DNA from: Nemertoderma westbladi
Lineage: Eukaryota > Xenacoelomorpha > Nemertodermatida > Nemertodermatidae
Assembly (NCBI GenBank): GCA_032718475.1
Contig: JAUCBJ010007926.1
Coordinates: 92,761-156,760 of the forward strand
Reading direction: 5' to 3'
Length of the DNA: 64,000 bases
Shown here: piece by piece, positions 47,460 to 58,742 of the stretch
Layout of the letters: every line of letters begins with the position of its first letter
How positions within the stretch are numbered: position 1 is the stretch's first letter
Notes under the pieces: generated by a model
Told to the model about the DNA's origin: nothing
The model's database searches: none
What the model saw: only the letters and a program-made list of their open reading frames with translations
Translations under genes and position numbers: made by a program

Positions 47460-48650
47460 TCACAGAAATCGCTCTCTTACCATGCATGCAATATACTGAG
47501 CAGTCTTACCTTGACTCATGTCCGTAACTACGTCGGCTACTTGTTCGTCGACATAACTATGCGATGATGCAGAGTCTAAGATAGCGTATATACACTTGCT
47601 CCCTCGGGTTCCGGTAATCTTTATAGGAATCACGCTAAACCCTTTCAATTGGTTCTGTGTGAGGAGTGTTACCGATTGCTGTTCCTCCCCCGCATGCACG
47701 TAAAAGGTGTCATCTTCCTCCTCGTCCTCATCCGATGATCCCGATTGATCCATACAATCCGTATAGAAAGTACGAATCTCACGCGGCGCACGCTCCTTGT
47801 AAAGCGCGTCGCATCTAGCCGCTTTATCTGGATGCTCTCGTCGAAAGCGTTTGGTCGGAGTATGACTGTTTGTGTGAAGTAACGCGTCATGGTTACGTCC
47901 ACATAGAGGACATGTATCGTCACTCGGGCAATCCTTCCGGACGTGTCCAGGCTTCGTACATCTCCAACAAGAATCTAAAGATCGAATCTGAAGTCTTCTT
48001 TCTTCGATTCCTAACTCCCTAAAAGCGCGACATCCACGTAGTTTATGTCCGCTATGGTTTCTGCTGTTCCGCTCGCAATATGAGCATCCCACAAAGTCCG
48101 CCGGCAACTGTTGTCGTGGCTGCTTGGTGCCGATAGGTGTCAGAACTTTAGAAGTCTCAGTCGGGGTGGCATAGGTAAAGGCCTCCGCGTTCATCGGAAA
48201 TGGTTTGGTCCGAGTCGGCGCAGCAATAGCTATCCCTTCTGCCGCTATATGGTGATCAGTATAGTTCGATCGAGTCTCTACTATGGCCTCCCGAGAAATC
48301 AGTTGGTAGACATCGGTGAGTTTCAGCAGCCCGCCGGCCTCTTCACGCTGATACTCGTCGTAATCAATGATGAAGTTGAACGAATGACGAACGATGAACG
48401 AACGATGAAGACGAATGAGAACTGTCGGTGCGTTAGCGTATTCGAGTTGTCCAATGGACCGTAAAGTCCCTATAGCGTTTTTTATTTCGTCCACGAGTCG
48501 TAAAAGATCGATCGGTTTCAAAATACTTCCTCCTCTACAGAGGTCTTCAATAATAGATTTAGCCATGGTGACGTTGCCGCCGTAAATCGAATACAAACAC
48601 TCGTACGCCAACTCAAAGGCATCTGGAACACCGATGAAGGTTTCCGCTAA
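47460..48650 (-). pseudogene. gag-pro: Element 4 Gag C-terminus, zinc knuckles and protease
   Basis: The frame continues from the gag core after a UGA at 48651-48653. It reads AETFIGVPDAFELAYECL and SIYGGNVTMAKSIIEDLCRGG (gag core), then CSYCERNSRNHSGHKLRGC, CWRCTKPGHVRKDC and CPLCGRNHDALLH Cys/His motifs (about residues 180-240), and the protease site AILDSASSHSYVDE near residue 343. A short frame-disturbed stretch lies near 48370-48420. The domain order equals element 3. Confidence 0.85.
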
Positions 48651-49121
48651 TCATTTCGGCTCACCAGACAAAACTTGGAGCAAGTAATTAAACTTCTCCG
48701 TCGAGGTGAAGGCACACTTAGCGATCTGGGACTCTACATAGTCTACCAATGTACGCCAGTGTTTCGCGTTGCCAGAGAACTTCGGCGGTTGTTGTGCCGG
48801 TAATCCGTGTCTAGCCGCGAACTTCGCAATCTCGCAAACTAAATCCAACTGTCCATGTCCCTGTTCGGTTGTGTCGTCCAGTCGTTCCCTTCCGAGAGTT
48901 GTTCGTCGGTAAGAAATATTAACGGGATCTTCTTCTCGATGGTTCGGAGTCTGTCTAGTCTCCTGTTCTCTCCTTGGTGGTCGATGTTGTCTAGCTTGTT
49001 CCAACTCCACGCTGGTTCGTGATCGATCCGACGGTTGCACTTCGAGTCGCTCATCTAGTTGCGCTAGTCGGTCCACCATCTCAGTGAACTGTTTGGCGCT
49101 AATCGCTTCCGTTGGTTGCAA
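48651..49121 (-). pseudogene. gag: Element 4 Gag core, N-terminal part
   Basis: The frame contains PPKFSGNAKHWRTLVDYVESQ and FNYLLQVLSGEPK, aligning with QKFMGNHKHWRTFKTYVDKQ and FNYLLQMLHREPR in element 3. The UGA at its end falls in the middle of this conserved domain and the homology continues in frame. Confidence 0.85.
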
Positions 49122-49361
49122 CGTGGGTTTCTGAAAGGGTGTTTCTCGTGGAGGATTGTCGATGAATTGGTTCGTCGATCGTTCCTCTCATTTGTAATCA
49201 GCCGCTGCCGCCGCTCCAGTATGGAATATTTCCCGTTCCATCGACTCCGTATCGCTAGATGAATCGCTGTCGTCCGGATAAGGTGGTTGGCGAGTTCACG
49301 TCCGGCGTATTACTCTTGGTCGAGTTCGTTGTGGTCTGGGATCTACGGCTCTCCGTTGTTC

Positions 49362-49381
49362 GGTAGGCTCGCAAGCCTTCC
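49362..49381. repeat. P2 palindrome, site 3
   Basis: GGTAGGCTCGCAAGCCTTCC; the open minus frame reads WKACEPTE, a different frame from sites 1 and 2. Confidence 0.85.
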
Positions 49382-49454
49382 ACGAAGTTGTAGGTCTCAT
49401 TGAACTCGGTTCGATCCTGTGGGTACTACCCACATCTGTCGCCCTTCGTTGTTC

Positions 49455-49474
49455 GGTAGGCTCGCAAGCCTTCC
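49455..49474. repeat. P2 palindrome, site 4
   Basis: Identical to site 3 and copied with its flanks. Confidence 0.85.
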
Positions 49475-49842
49475 ACGAAGTCGTAGGTCTCGATAAACAT
49501 TGGGCTCGACATAACAAACCTATTACCTTGCACGGGTGATATTTCCTTCGGTTTTGCAACCATAACCGGTTTTACTGGAGTCGTGGGTTTGAGCATAGGA
49601 ATAACTTGGGGAAAACGTTGACAGTAATCCTCGACGAACTCCTCTCCTCAATCTATCGCTCCCACACTTCCTTCCTCGATTTGTTTCTGAATTCCGCGAT
49701 ATCGAGCTTCTATGTGATCCAGGGCAGACAAATCGTGTCCAGCTCGAGACCTTATAGATCCATCTCCCATCTTCGAGGTCCTCTTGCGCGTTTGCTGCCT
49801 CGCGCGATCTGCGATTTAGTTCGAACTGGAGTTGCATCCCCA

Positions 49843-51000
49843 TTAGCGTCGATCTGCTACCTGTTGTTGTGCCGCTAACTCCGCTTTCTGTATAGCTAAA
49901 CGAGCATTTATTTGTCGCGCCTCCAACTTGGCACGAGCGTCGGATGCTGCTTTCTTCCATGCTAACTCGTCGGCTGCTGCCGCTGCTTCTCGCGCTAAGT
50001 CCTCCTCCAATCTTCGCATTTCTGAGGCTTCGAATTTGGCTTGAGCCTTGAGTTTCGCAATTCTTGCTTCATACTCTCTGCGTTGTTTCTCTCCCTCGAT
50101 GGCGATCTGTGCCATCTGCCGTTGCGCTTCTTCCTCGGCGACTTGTTGTCGGCGTGCGACCTCCTGTTGTTGTCGAGTAATTACAGACGCTGTCCTACTA
50201 ACGTCGCCAACGTCGCTCCGCACACTAACGAACGATCTATCCAGTTGTGGAATTTGGTAGGCTCGCCAGCCTTCCGTAGTTGGAACTTCCGTCGTCCCTC
50301 GCGGTTCGACTTCCGGTTCTTCAAACAGTACGCCATTTCTACGAAGAAAATTGGTGAGCATCTCTAACCTCCCGTCCAGGCAGTATAGTTCTTCTTCCTC
50401 TTCGAGTTGTAACAACACGTCTGAAACTGACTCACCTAACAGTTGGTCGAGTTGTTCTTGCTGGGTCGATCCTACAACCGACTTAAACTGGATGAGGCTT
50501 TCCCTCGCACTTACCAACTTATCTATTATCTTTACCTGAGTAAAGTTGTCGCCACGCAACTCTGCAAGTTCGTGTAAACCTTTAAGTTTATCTACGGAGG
50601 CATGTACCCTACTTTCTATCCTTACCTGTAAGGTGTAGAACTCGTATCTCGACATCGGGGCGGTTAACTCGCGCAAAACGCGAAAACCTTCTCCGAAGTT
50701 TCGAGTTATATGGGCCATGTGTCCTCCTATACTCCTAATAATGTTCTCCTGGCTTCCAGTCGAACTTACCATGTCCGGTTCCCGCGATCTGGTCTGCGGG
50801 ACGGTAAGGAAATCTTCGATTCTGCCGTCGCCACGCGTTGCGGCTTCCGGTATTTTCGTTCGGGGTACCGGCGACGCACGCGGTGTGACATCGGTGGAAT
50901 CTCGGGTTCTCCTTCTCGGTTTGTCTACTGTCGATCTGTCCGGGTCGCACGAGTCACAGTCGGTAGGTGGGTGTTGAGTCGAATGTGGTGTGTCACTCAT
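49843..51000 (-). CDS. gag: Element 4 Gag N-terminal domain and coiled coil
   Basis: The 385-codon frame starts at an ATG (MSDTPHSTQHPPTD) and is acidic/polar at first, then helical (IRSIGGHMAHITRNFGEGFRVLREL), then a long coiled coil of Ala/Glu/Arg/Gln. The layout matches the element 3 gag N-terminus plus coil. P2 site 5 is inside (read EGWRAYQ). It ends QVADRR at a stop, after which the frame is lost. It would be the matrix and multimerisation part of Gag. Confidence 0.75.
   Translation of the reverse strand: MSDTPHSTQHPPTDCDSCDPDRSTVDKPRRRTRDSTDVTPRASPVPRTKIPEAATRGDGRIEDFLTVPQTRSREPDMVSSTGSQENIIRSIGGHMAHITRNFGEGFRVLRELTAPMSRYEFYTLQVRIESRVHASVDKLKGLHELAELRGDNFTQVKIIDKLVSARESLIQFKSVVGSTQQEQLDQLLGESVSDVLLQLEEEEELYCLDGRLEMLTNFLRRNGVLFEEPEVEPRGTTEVPTTEGWRAYQIPQLDRSFVSVRSDVGDVSRTASVITRQQQEVARRQQVAEEEAQRQMAQIAIEGEKQRREYEARIAKLKAQAKFEASEMRRLEEDLAREAAAAADELAWKKAASDARAKLEARQINARLAIQKAELAAQQQVADRR
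50256..50275. repeat. P2 palindrome, site 5
   Basis: GGTAGGCTCGCCAGCCTTCC, one difference from consensus; read in the third possible frame (GWRAYQ). Confidence 0.8.
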
Positions 51001-51032
51001 GTCTTATTATATACGTCAAGTATGGGTAATAA

Positions 51033-51330
51033 AATGTCAAAGTATCAGAATGTCGAAATGTCAAATTTACCTTGGTATATATATATATCATATATATACC
51101 CTAACCGGTACAAAATAAAATTAACAAAGTCAGAATGTCGAAATGTAAAAATGTCCAAATGTCAAACTTACCTTGATATATATATATTTCATATATATAC
51201 CCTAACCGGTACAAAATAAAATTAACAAAGTCAGAATGTCGAAATGTAAAAATGTCTAAATGTCAAACTTACCTTGATATATATATATCATATATATACC
51301 CTAACCGGTACAAATAAAATTAACAAAGTA
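51033..51330. repeat. Three tandem leader repeats of about 85-100 bp
   Basis: Units contain TCAGAATGTCGAAATGT, an ACTTACCTTGRTATATATAT stretch and CATATATATACCCTAACCGG, at about 51045, 51130 and 51231, directly upstream of the element 4 gag ATG. They may carry leader or splice signals (each has a TTACCT, minus-strand AGGTAA, donor-like motif). Confidence 0.8.
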
Positions 51331-52989
51331 TATAATAAAATATGTAATAATCTAGCCTACCGACTAAATTTGTACGAATAAATGAGATAACAGTATACAT
51401 TACCAAAATGTAGATCAACAAGTACAAATAATAGGCAAAACAACAACGTCTAATGGGAAAATAAGTACCAACAACACTACTAATTAGACAGTGAAACACA
51501 CAAATTTTGAGTACTACTGTGCTCTTAAGTTTGAACGACACGAGTCGTAAAACTTACGCTCCTTTGATCTTCCAGTCGTGCAAATTCCCAAATACAAACC
51601 GGACGTGGGTCGTTCCATTTTTCGGCGTCGCGGACGAATTTTGTGTCTCCCAAACTTTGCGAAAAGCGGTCTAATCCTCGAAGCAGTCCAGAAATGAGTC
51701 CTTGAGTCCTGAAAAGTCGAAGGTGAGAGTTTTACTTCTACTCTACGAAAAATCTTCCTAGGTACCGATACAACTTGGTCTTTAAACCCTATGTACCTTT
51801 TCAAGTATCGAAAAGTAACACCGCACACACACGGCGTAAAACAAATTGCTACAAACTAACTATTAGCTAGTCAAATATTAAATACGAAACTACTAGCTAC
51901 CCTAAAAGCCTACTGAAGCAGGGAACGTTCTACAAATTACTAATTTTACTAATTTTAAATTGTAAATATCTCCTACCTTTACAATAGCTAACAATATATA
52001 TTTATATATATATATCTCAATTTGAGATCCTCTACGGTAAGGGCTATCCTACGGCCTACAAATCTACTAATATGAAGCTATAGAATATCTCTCACTGTAA
52101 AGTCCAGTAGTATACCGCTTATCAGATCCTAGTAACGATGTATCTTACCGTAAGATCCAGTAATGTAACGGACTCGTACAGTATCTGACAATAAGTCCCA
52201 GTCCAGGGTATCTAAACAAACAAACAGATACAATACGCAAACTGCTACTGGCGAGGAGCAGAGCCTAGTGTCTATTCTATGTACGTGAGCGGGTCTAATG
52301 CCTACGAACTAGACAAAAGGAAACCTGTCCTCTAACCAGTGAGGCAGATGTACAGTTACAGTAACTGACCAAACTCACGGGAAAACAATCTCCACGCAGC
52401 GAATCCTAACTATCGCTGACAGTCCTAAATACCGTAACTTGCCGCGGTGTGATTTATATGGTTTATATACAAGCTAGTGGGTTAACAGACCTAGCGTAAC
52501 AATACTGATCCCCTGTACTAAATTAGTCTAAAGAGGGTCGTGCCTAATGTAACAATACCGTTGCTCAGACAAACAACAGTTTAATAACGAAATAAATACT
52601 CCTTCTTGCCGTAACTAAATATCAGATCCTAAACTTACAAACTACAAATAGTAAATTACAGATATATTCAGCCTAAAAGTAATCTAAAGTGCGCTATAAC
52701 TAGTACAATTCTAAGGGTAAATATATTTTAGGGCGTGTGTGTTTGGGTGTGTTACAATAAAACAATTTTGGTGTATATCATTTTACTAGGTTTTAGTAAT
52801 TTTCTGACCAAAACAATACCGTGCGCTAGCTACGAAAATAAGCTAGTCGCGTTTTGTAGAACTTTATACTTACAAATGACGTCAAAGCTCTCTCCTTCCT
52901 ATCCACAACTCAACCGGGCAATTACGGTGTTAGTAACTACACCCGTGATCGGCACAAATACCAGATTCTGGTTGTAAGGTAGGAAATAG
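51331..52989. other. Element 4 leader
   Basis: Non-coding AT-rich sequence. Short frames (for example 51514-51828, minus) have no domain. No gene is recognised. Confidence 0.45.
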
Positions 52990-54290
52990 GGGTTAATCGC
53001 TACCGTACGTTAGCTGATCTAGTATACAAATTTGATTCTAGAACTTTGTTGCCGCGGTGGTTAGCAGCAATACCTATCAGTACGTGGCAAGGCGCGGTAG
53101 GATATTAATAAACCTCCCTAGGCCAAGCGAAGTTCCGGTTGCAGAAATACTCCTTGCCTGATCAAATAACTAAGGTTCAGACAGGGGGGGGGGGGGGGGG
53201 TGGGGGGAGGGGGTACTAATGTATGTTCTACAAAGCGAACCGGTACCAAACGGTCAGTATTGCGAATCGCTAAATTATGGAACATGTGCTGTCCGTACCT
53301 AATATGTACTCGCGTACTGATGAACGGCAATAGTTCGCACCTGTGAGATATACAGGTTAACCCAGGGATTTGTAATACTAGGGGGGGGGGGGGGTTGTCT
53401 GAATCTAACTATTTGATCCTAAATTTTGCAGCGTCCCAGAACAGCGTCACGCTTACCCTGATCAATAGGTCTTACGTCGGGCAAGGGCGTCAAACAAAGT
53501 CTTACCTTCCTCGGAAATCGGGCGCTGCATGGCAAGGTGGAGTATTTCGAAGGGCGAAGGGGGTGCGCGGTCTAATCTAATGTGGGTGCTAGCATGTTGT
53601 GGACATCTTTCCCTGCATTGCTGATGGCCTAACGGTCTAGGCGGCCATCTCCCCAATGCTTGGCTGTCCCAATGGTGGACGTTCAGAAATATACATGTTC
53701 AGAAGTTTACAGTATATTTACAGTTTACAAAGATTTATCAAACAGATTTATAACAAAACAAATACTAAGTTAACAAGAGTTAACATTAGTGAGCAAGTCC
53801 AAGAGTGACAACTAAAGGATAACGAGAAGTTATAAGTAAGTGAGAGTTATAAGTAATGTGATAACCGAAGGCAAACCAGCCCTTATATACTAAATCTGGG
53901 ACATAGAATTCGCTAGAACCTTCCAGAGCATTCCATGGCCTCACATTGGAGCAATAAGATGTTCCATGCCCTATGATTGGCCCAACTCATCGTTCCATGT
54001 GTTGTACGCACCTCATTGGTTTATATAATTATATCAAATGAAAATAAATTGCCCAAAATTGCAACTTTCCCGACTGGGATTCGAACTCGTAACCTATCTG
54101 TAATGTAACCAACGCCTTAATCATCTGACCACTACGCCATGAGATTACCTATGGGTTTTATGTGTACCAATATGAATAGGCATATTACATTACTGTAATT
54201 TAATCAAAATGCATCGGATTTTAGAAAGTTTTTACGTTAAACTACAAATGCTATCTTATAGTGAAATAATCCATCACACGTAGTCACTTC
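52990..54290 (-). repeat. R1 repeat copy b, candidate 5' LTR of element 4
   Basis: It aligns with 1-1310. G runs at 53184-53200 and 53381-53394 replace shorter ones in copy a. On the minus strand it starts TGTGATGG near 54288 and contains CCAAT-type promoter sequence and AAGGGCTGG-type TATA surroundings (TATATAAGGGC at about 53880). The left boundary is unknown and may extend toward 51400. Confidence 0.55.
54068..54140 (-). other. tRNA-like sequence within R1 copy b
   Basis: On the minus strand it reads GGCGTAGTGGTCAGATGATT...GAGTTCGAATCCC, with a canonical B box. Stems pair poorly, so it is a tRNA-derived relic. Confidence 0.45.
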
Positions 54291-54835
54291 CAGTCATCTT
54301 CTTTACCAGTTAGGCATACTCCCATTAGATCAACTCTATAAACATCAGGTAGGTATATTCATGTACGAATTTCACAATAAACTAATAGATGTACCTCAAT
54401 ATCAAATCTTTTTACTTTAACTTCTTCTGTTCACCAATATAATACCCGGTCAGTAGCCGCTGATAATTATCAGATCCCTTTAGTTGACTCTATATTTTAT
54501 ATCATATATGTTACGAACTGAACTTGACGTATTTTATTAATATGTAATATGTGCTTGTCATTTCATAATTTTATTTTACACCTTATGTTTTTTAAGTTTG
54601 GTACACCTTATGATACAACTGTATGTCAGTCCTGTATATGTTTTATCAATTTCTATTTTTATTTATGAACCATTCGCTCTATATTTTTAAGCCCTAAGTA
54701 ATACCTTTTAATATGCATATGTTTTAATCTACTTATAATTTTACTTACTTTGTATAACTTAACTATAGTTATATATTACTACTTGTACTAAACTTACTTA
54801 CTTATTTAATATGTTCCGTTTTTACGCACCACACA
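54291..54835. other. AT-rich sequence, no gene seen
   Basis: No conserved frame, RNA gene or repeat edge is recognised here. Confidence 0.45.
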
Positions 54836-55078
54836 TTGCATCTATACCGGTTTGTCTCGAGCTCTTGCAAATCTCAGCGCCTTAGAGTACGCCACAATTG
54901 TAATTTTGGCGCTTTACAAATATATTTATTATTATTATTATTAGTTCGTTTAGTATCTAGTCAGCAAACCATCAGTTTCCAGGGTCCTTCCGTGTGGAAT
55001 TCTATCCCACGTATATTTAAACAAAAGAAAACCAAACCAACGCTTGCTAAAAATCTTAAGCGATATCTACTTTAAACT
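54836..55078 (+). pseudogene. LINE C-terminal fragment with embedded TTA-tail sequence
   Basis: The frame ends SSQQTISFQGPSVWNSIPRIF then AKNLKRYLL and a stop, the common C-terminus of CR1/L2-like LINEs. Upstream, GGCGCTTTACAAATATA followed by TTATTATTA (54919-54942) looks like the 3' tail of another retroposon joined to it. Confidence 0.6.
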
Positions 55079-55564
55079 ATATAGATATTTGGAATTTATG
55101 TATTTAAGTATAATTTCCTAAGTATCTTCTTTTTTACGGTATTAATAAATCATTCGTAATAATTATATTTATAATAATTATATTATAATAATAATTATAT
55201 CTAACACACAGTTTCTGCTCCAATTAATTTAACCTTTAATTCTAGTTTACCTTGCAATATTCTCCTCCATTATTATTATCTACGAAAAATTAAATCATCC
55301 AGTATTAAATTTAGTTTTATTATACAACTCCTGTTTTTCTTGGCAGCAGTGTAGCGTCCGTCCACGTGTTACGATTGGTGCTGCACGAAGTAATAAATGT
55401 AAATTTCAATATTCACATCTATGTATATTATAATTATATTATGTAACACTAGTAGCAAACGTACCCCCCCCCCCCCCCACCCTCCCCCTCCCCAGGGCAC
55501 CAGCACGCTACTAGCTATTACAGCTATTCGCTGGTGTCCTGTCCTGTGCTAAATCCCCCATTTA
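55079..55564. other. AT-rich sequence with C run
   Basis: It contains ATT/TTATAA-type inverted tracts near 55150-55200 and a C run at 55465-55479. No gene is recognised. Confidence 0.4.
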
Positions 55565-55722
55565 CTTTATAATTACGTACAGTATTAACAACGTATTGTA
55601 ATATTATCATATATTTCATATATATATATATATGATATATATAGTACAGTAATTATTGTGCAATTTATTGTATTATTTCTTGAGCATTCGGAAAATATAT
55701 ATATATTATTATATTGTCTGCC

Positions 55723-55908
55723 ACCCCCCCCCCCCCCCCCCCCCCCTCTCGTCGCTAATCGCTTGTGGTACCCCACCCCCCAGTCCGTCACCTCCTACTT
55801 CGCCCCTACGCTCCCCTCTAGTCGACGCATTATCTCTCCCCTCACTGGGTTTGTTCACCCCCGCTTCTCCCTGTGCAACTGCGTGGCCTTGCAGGCCACG
55901 CATTGTGT
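55723..55908 (-). pseudogene. Fragment of element 1-type gag within inverted repeat arm
   Basis: The C run, the CTCTCGTCGCTAAT segment and the CTAGTCGACGC segment match element 1 gag at about 5165-5290. It ends with the palindrome GCGTGGCC-TTGCA-GGCCACGC, an analogue of the GGCC palindromes at 5398. No matching piece is in the right arm, so it is a later addition. Confidence 0.65.
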
Positions 55909-56049
55909 TGAACAATACAGCAAAACACCAACTGGTTCTTACTGTTGAGCGTCCGCATGCAGCAAAAACACAAAGGTTGTTTCTTACCGCTAAGCGGCGC
56001 TCACCGGGCCTTCCGCTGATATGTTTTACTATTATTTACTATACGGCTC

Positions 56050-57690
56050 CATCAAATCGCTTGCTCCATTCTCTGTTGATCGTTCAACAGAGATCTATCT
56101 GTTCGAATCTATGAGCCACGCAGGAATAACCAAAACAATAAAACTGAATCGGCTCCCTAAGCTACTTAAAATGAGTGCGGGTGGTCTAGCACTCAGTGTT
56201 ATCACTTATCACAAAAACACTGGAATTTACAGGGCGGAAATGTGGTGAATGTGAGAATATTTTAATATGTTATCGAACAAATCCGCCTATTTTCTTGGTG
56301 TCAAAACTTGGCCCGTGGCTGGTTTTAGACCAGCAAACTTACTACTGTATACTGGACACTGCTGTCAGCCTGTTGCCCCGCTATTTTCAAATAACCGCCT
56401 AGCGTGAATAGTCTACGGTATTCTAAACAATCACTTAAACTACTCTCTGCTATGCTGCGTACAAATTCTTATTTTATTTTAATATCTCTAAACTAATTAC
56501 AGTCACAAATACAAATTTGCATACTAATTACTAGATATTCCAGAATACGTACTTCTAATTTATTAGGTACTGGGTTATACTAGCAACAGCCTAAATACTG
56601 TATTATTTTGACCTAATCAGCAATTAATAAGCATAAACTAAGAAATAGAAAGCAATCAAGGAAACAGCGCCTATCTAACTAAGCATTTAAGAATCAGGCA
56701 CTCTTTAGCAACACACCATAAATTAGCGTAGCAATAAGCTAGTAGTACGGCAGATAGCGCTAACATCACCAATCAGCTAGTGCACTAAAATACCCATATG
56801 TTAGTACATCAGTATACCAGTATTAGTCAGTGTAAGAACCACAGGCCACCCAAAGCCACACCTAGGCCTCCTAACTAAACCCAAATTCTGCCCCCTAACA
56901 CTACAAGGTTGAGACGAAATCTGGATCGTCAGCCCCCTAATACTGTAACAGCGGCTGGTCCCCGGTCCTTAACTGATTATACCGACTGCAATGGTGGCCC
57001 CCCGCCAGCGTTGCACCGCCTTGGATCCTCCGCACTTCCCTCCGTCGCTTCCCCCGGTGCGCCTGCCGCGCCTACCGGTACCTTAGCCCTCCATGCTAGA
57101 ACAAATAGCTACCGTATCGGCGCATGCATTCGCAAACAATCTGACATTCTAAGAGAAATCACCGTAAAGATTAATCGCATCTCAATTACATAGAAATCAA
57201 GAGTCAAATATAGAAATCATAGTTCAAGATTGTAATTAAGAAGTAATCAGCAGAATCATTATCAACAATTTACATAATTGGAAGAAAAGAAAAGAAAATA
57301 ATTCAAATCGTAGAAAAGGTACAGAAAAACTAACAGGTATACAGAAGCAGAATAATCGTATATAACAGCATTAAGGGCAGAAAAAAAAGGATAAACACAT
57401 ACCGGAACACGGCCAATTTATATCTGACGAAATAAAATTTATATCTGACATTGGTCCAGCAAACCATGCCACCATTAGACTAACCTAGAACAGCTGGGCC
57501 AATGGGGAAGCCGGGTTGTGATCCCTTTCTCCCCTATTTCACAAATTATTACCATATATCGTAATGAATTCTGTCCCGGTGGGCTTATAGGTTGCTGTCC
57601 ATAACATTAATTTCGCGATTATTAAAGAACATTAAGCATAATTATAACGCAGTAGTAATATTGCTGGCCTAAAGTCAGCGCAAGGCCAAT
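56050..57690. repeat. R2 repeat, copy 2
   Basis: Similar to 43850-45480 in block order (see there). No open frame of interest is present. It lies between the arms of the inverted-repeat unit, overlapping the left arm's inner end. Confidence 0.55.
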
Positions 57691-58114
57691 AAATAGCCTA
57701 TCCCATTATAATATTAAAATATTCTCACATTCGACATTATTCCGCCCGATAACTGCCTGTATTTCTCTGTGGAAAGTGAACGCCGAGTGCTAGACCACCC
57801 GCACTCATATTAAGTAGCTTAGGGAGCCATTTCAGATTTATTGTTTTGGTTGCTGCTGTTTGGCTTATAAATTCGAACAGTTAGCTCTCTGTTGAGAAAT
57901 CAACAGAGAAAGGAGCGAGTGATTGTCAGAGCCATATAGTTCGTAACAGTAAAATATTCTTAGCAGACGGTTCTGAAGGTTCTGCTTGCGTTCAAAAGTA
58001 AGAGATAATAACAGATAACAGATAATAATATATATATTTTCTGAATGCTCAAGAAATAATACAATAAATTGCACAATAATTAATACGTTGTTAATACTGT
58101 ACGTAATTATAAAG

Positions 58115-58682
58115 TGTTAGCGTATTCAATTCCGCTAACCAGGCCCACACAAAGTTGGCTTTAAGCAATATTGGTAGCACAAGGTTGATTACCAATCAAC
58201 CTCGTGTCACCCCAATAAACGGGGCGACAAACCCCAAAGGGAACACACAGCGGGGGTCAGAGGTTACACCTCCGGGAGGGAGAGAGTGATAGCAGCAGGG
58301 GAAAACACTGCCAGGGAGATGGGAGGCGAGAAGTGAGTTATTAGCCAATGGGGGGAAGGCATCCACTGAGTAATGTAACACGGCCAACCTGTGCAATATA
58401 TTATCGGTTTTTGTGCTAATTTCATTCACTTTAGTAAGTCAGTTAGTTAGGGCAGTACCGGAACTCTAATCACCATCTCCGTCTACTGTCAGCAATATTC
58501 AGCCATTTTACCGGTACACTTTAATAATCACTTTAACTGTGCTATATCTTATCCGATTATATCATACCCTTATGTTTATATACATCGATCAATCAACAAT
58601 CCAGAACTCTTTTCACACACACACACGGCGGGGACGCGTAGATTAGACACCGGATAAATTGGGATTTTCGGATCCCGTCACA
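58115..58682 (+). repeat. 5' LTR of BEL/Pao element 5
   Basis: The 568-bp unit starts TGTTAGCGTATTCAATTCCG and ends GGATCCCGTCACA. Its first 25 bases contain an inverted repeat (GTTAGCG with CGCTAAC). It aligns with the LTRs at 7361-7904 and 17842-18425. A leader and gag ATG follow 60 bp downstream. Confidence 0.88.
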
Positions 58683-58742
58683 GTGATTAGAATCCAAGCT
58701 GCCTGAGACTGTGACTACCAGCCACCGACTAAAGAGACAACC

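Larger units (their letters stand above)
46693..47487 (-). pseudogene. pol: Element 4 protease C-terminal and following region
   Basis: The frame starts MHGKRAISVTRVKL, matching MHGVGDLKGHRISVEL in element 3 directly after the protease, and continues with FSNLLGPVPEQSPEDRKYF and an ETRPS...GWYTRAPV block. Two P2 palindromes lie in its last part. The frame overlaps the preceding one by 28 nt with a shift. Confidence 0.75.
49122..49959 (-). pseudogene. Element 4 Gag linker, broken, with duplicated P2 unit
   Basis: Several short minus-strand frames (49296-49559, 49523-49959) are out of register. A direct repeat of about 45 bp, each carrying P2, lies at 49354-49398 and 49447-49491 (CGTTGTTCGGTAGGCTCGCA at its start). 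I see coiled-coil-like composition but no domain. Confidence 0.55.
55565..58114. mobile_element. 2.55-kb unit with long terminal inverted repeats
   Basis: The left arm (55565-56270) starts CTTTATAATTACGTACAG, and the right arm (57706-58114) ends with its exact complement CTGTACGTAATTATAAAG. Homology between arms continues to the GTGAGAATATTTTAATAT block at their inner ends, interrupted in the left arm by a BEL gag fragment. The region between is R2 copy 2. The right end touches the element 5 LTR. It may be a foldback transposon or a head-to-head arrangement of R2 units. Confidence 0.65.

Noticed and set aside
51033-51330. CRISPR-like array
   Set aside because: Three adjoining repeats with no unique spacers of constant length, AT-rich and in a eukaryotic retroelement leader.
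1-54290. One giant element with R1 as its two LTRs
   Set aside because: The R1 copies differ too much for recent sister LTRs, and the interior contains other elements with their own ends in both orientations.
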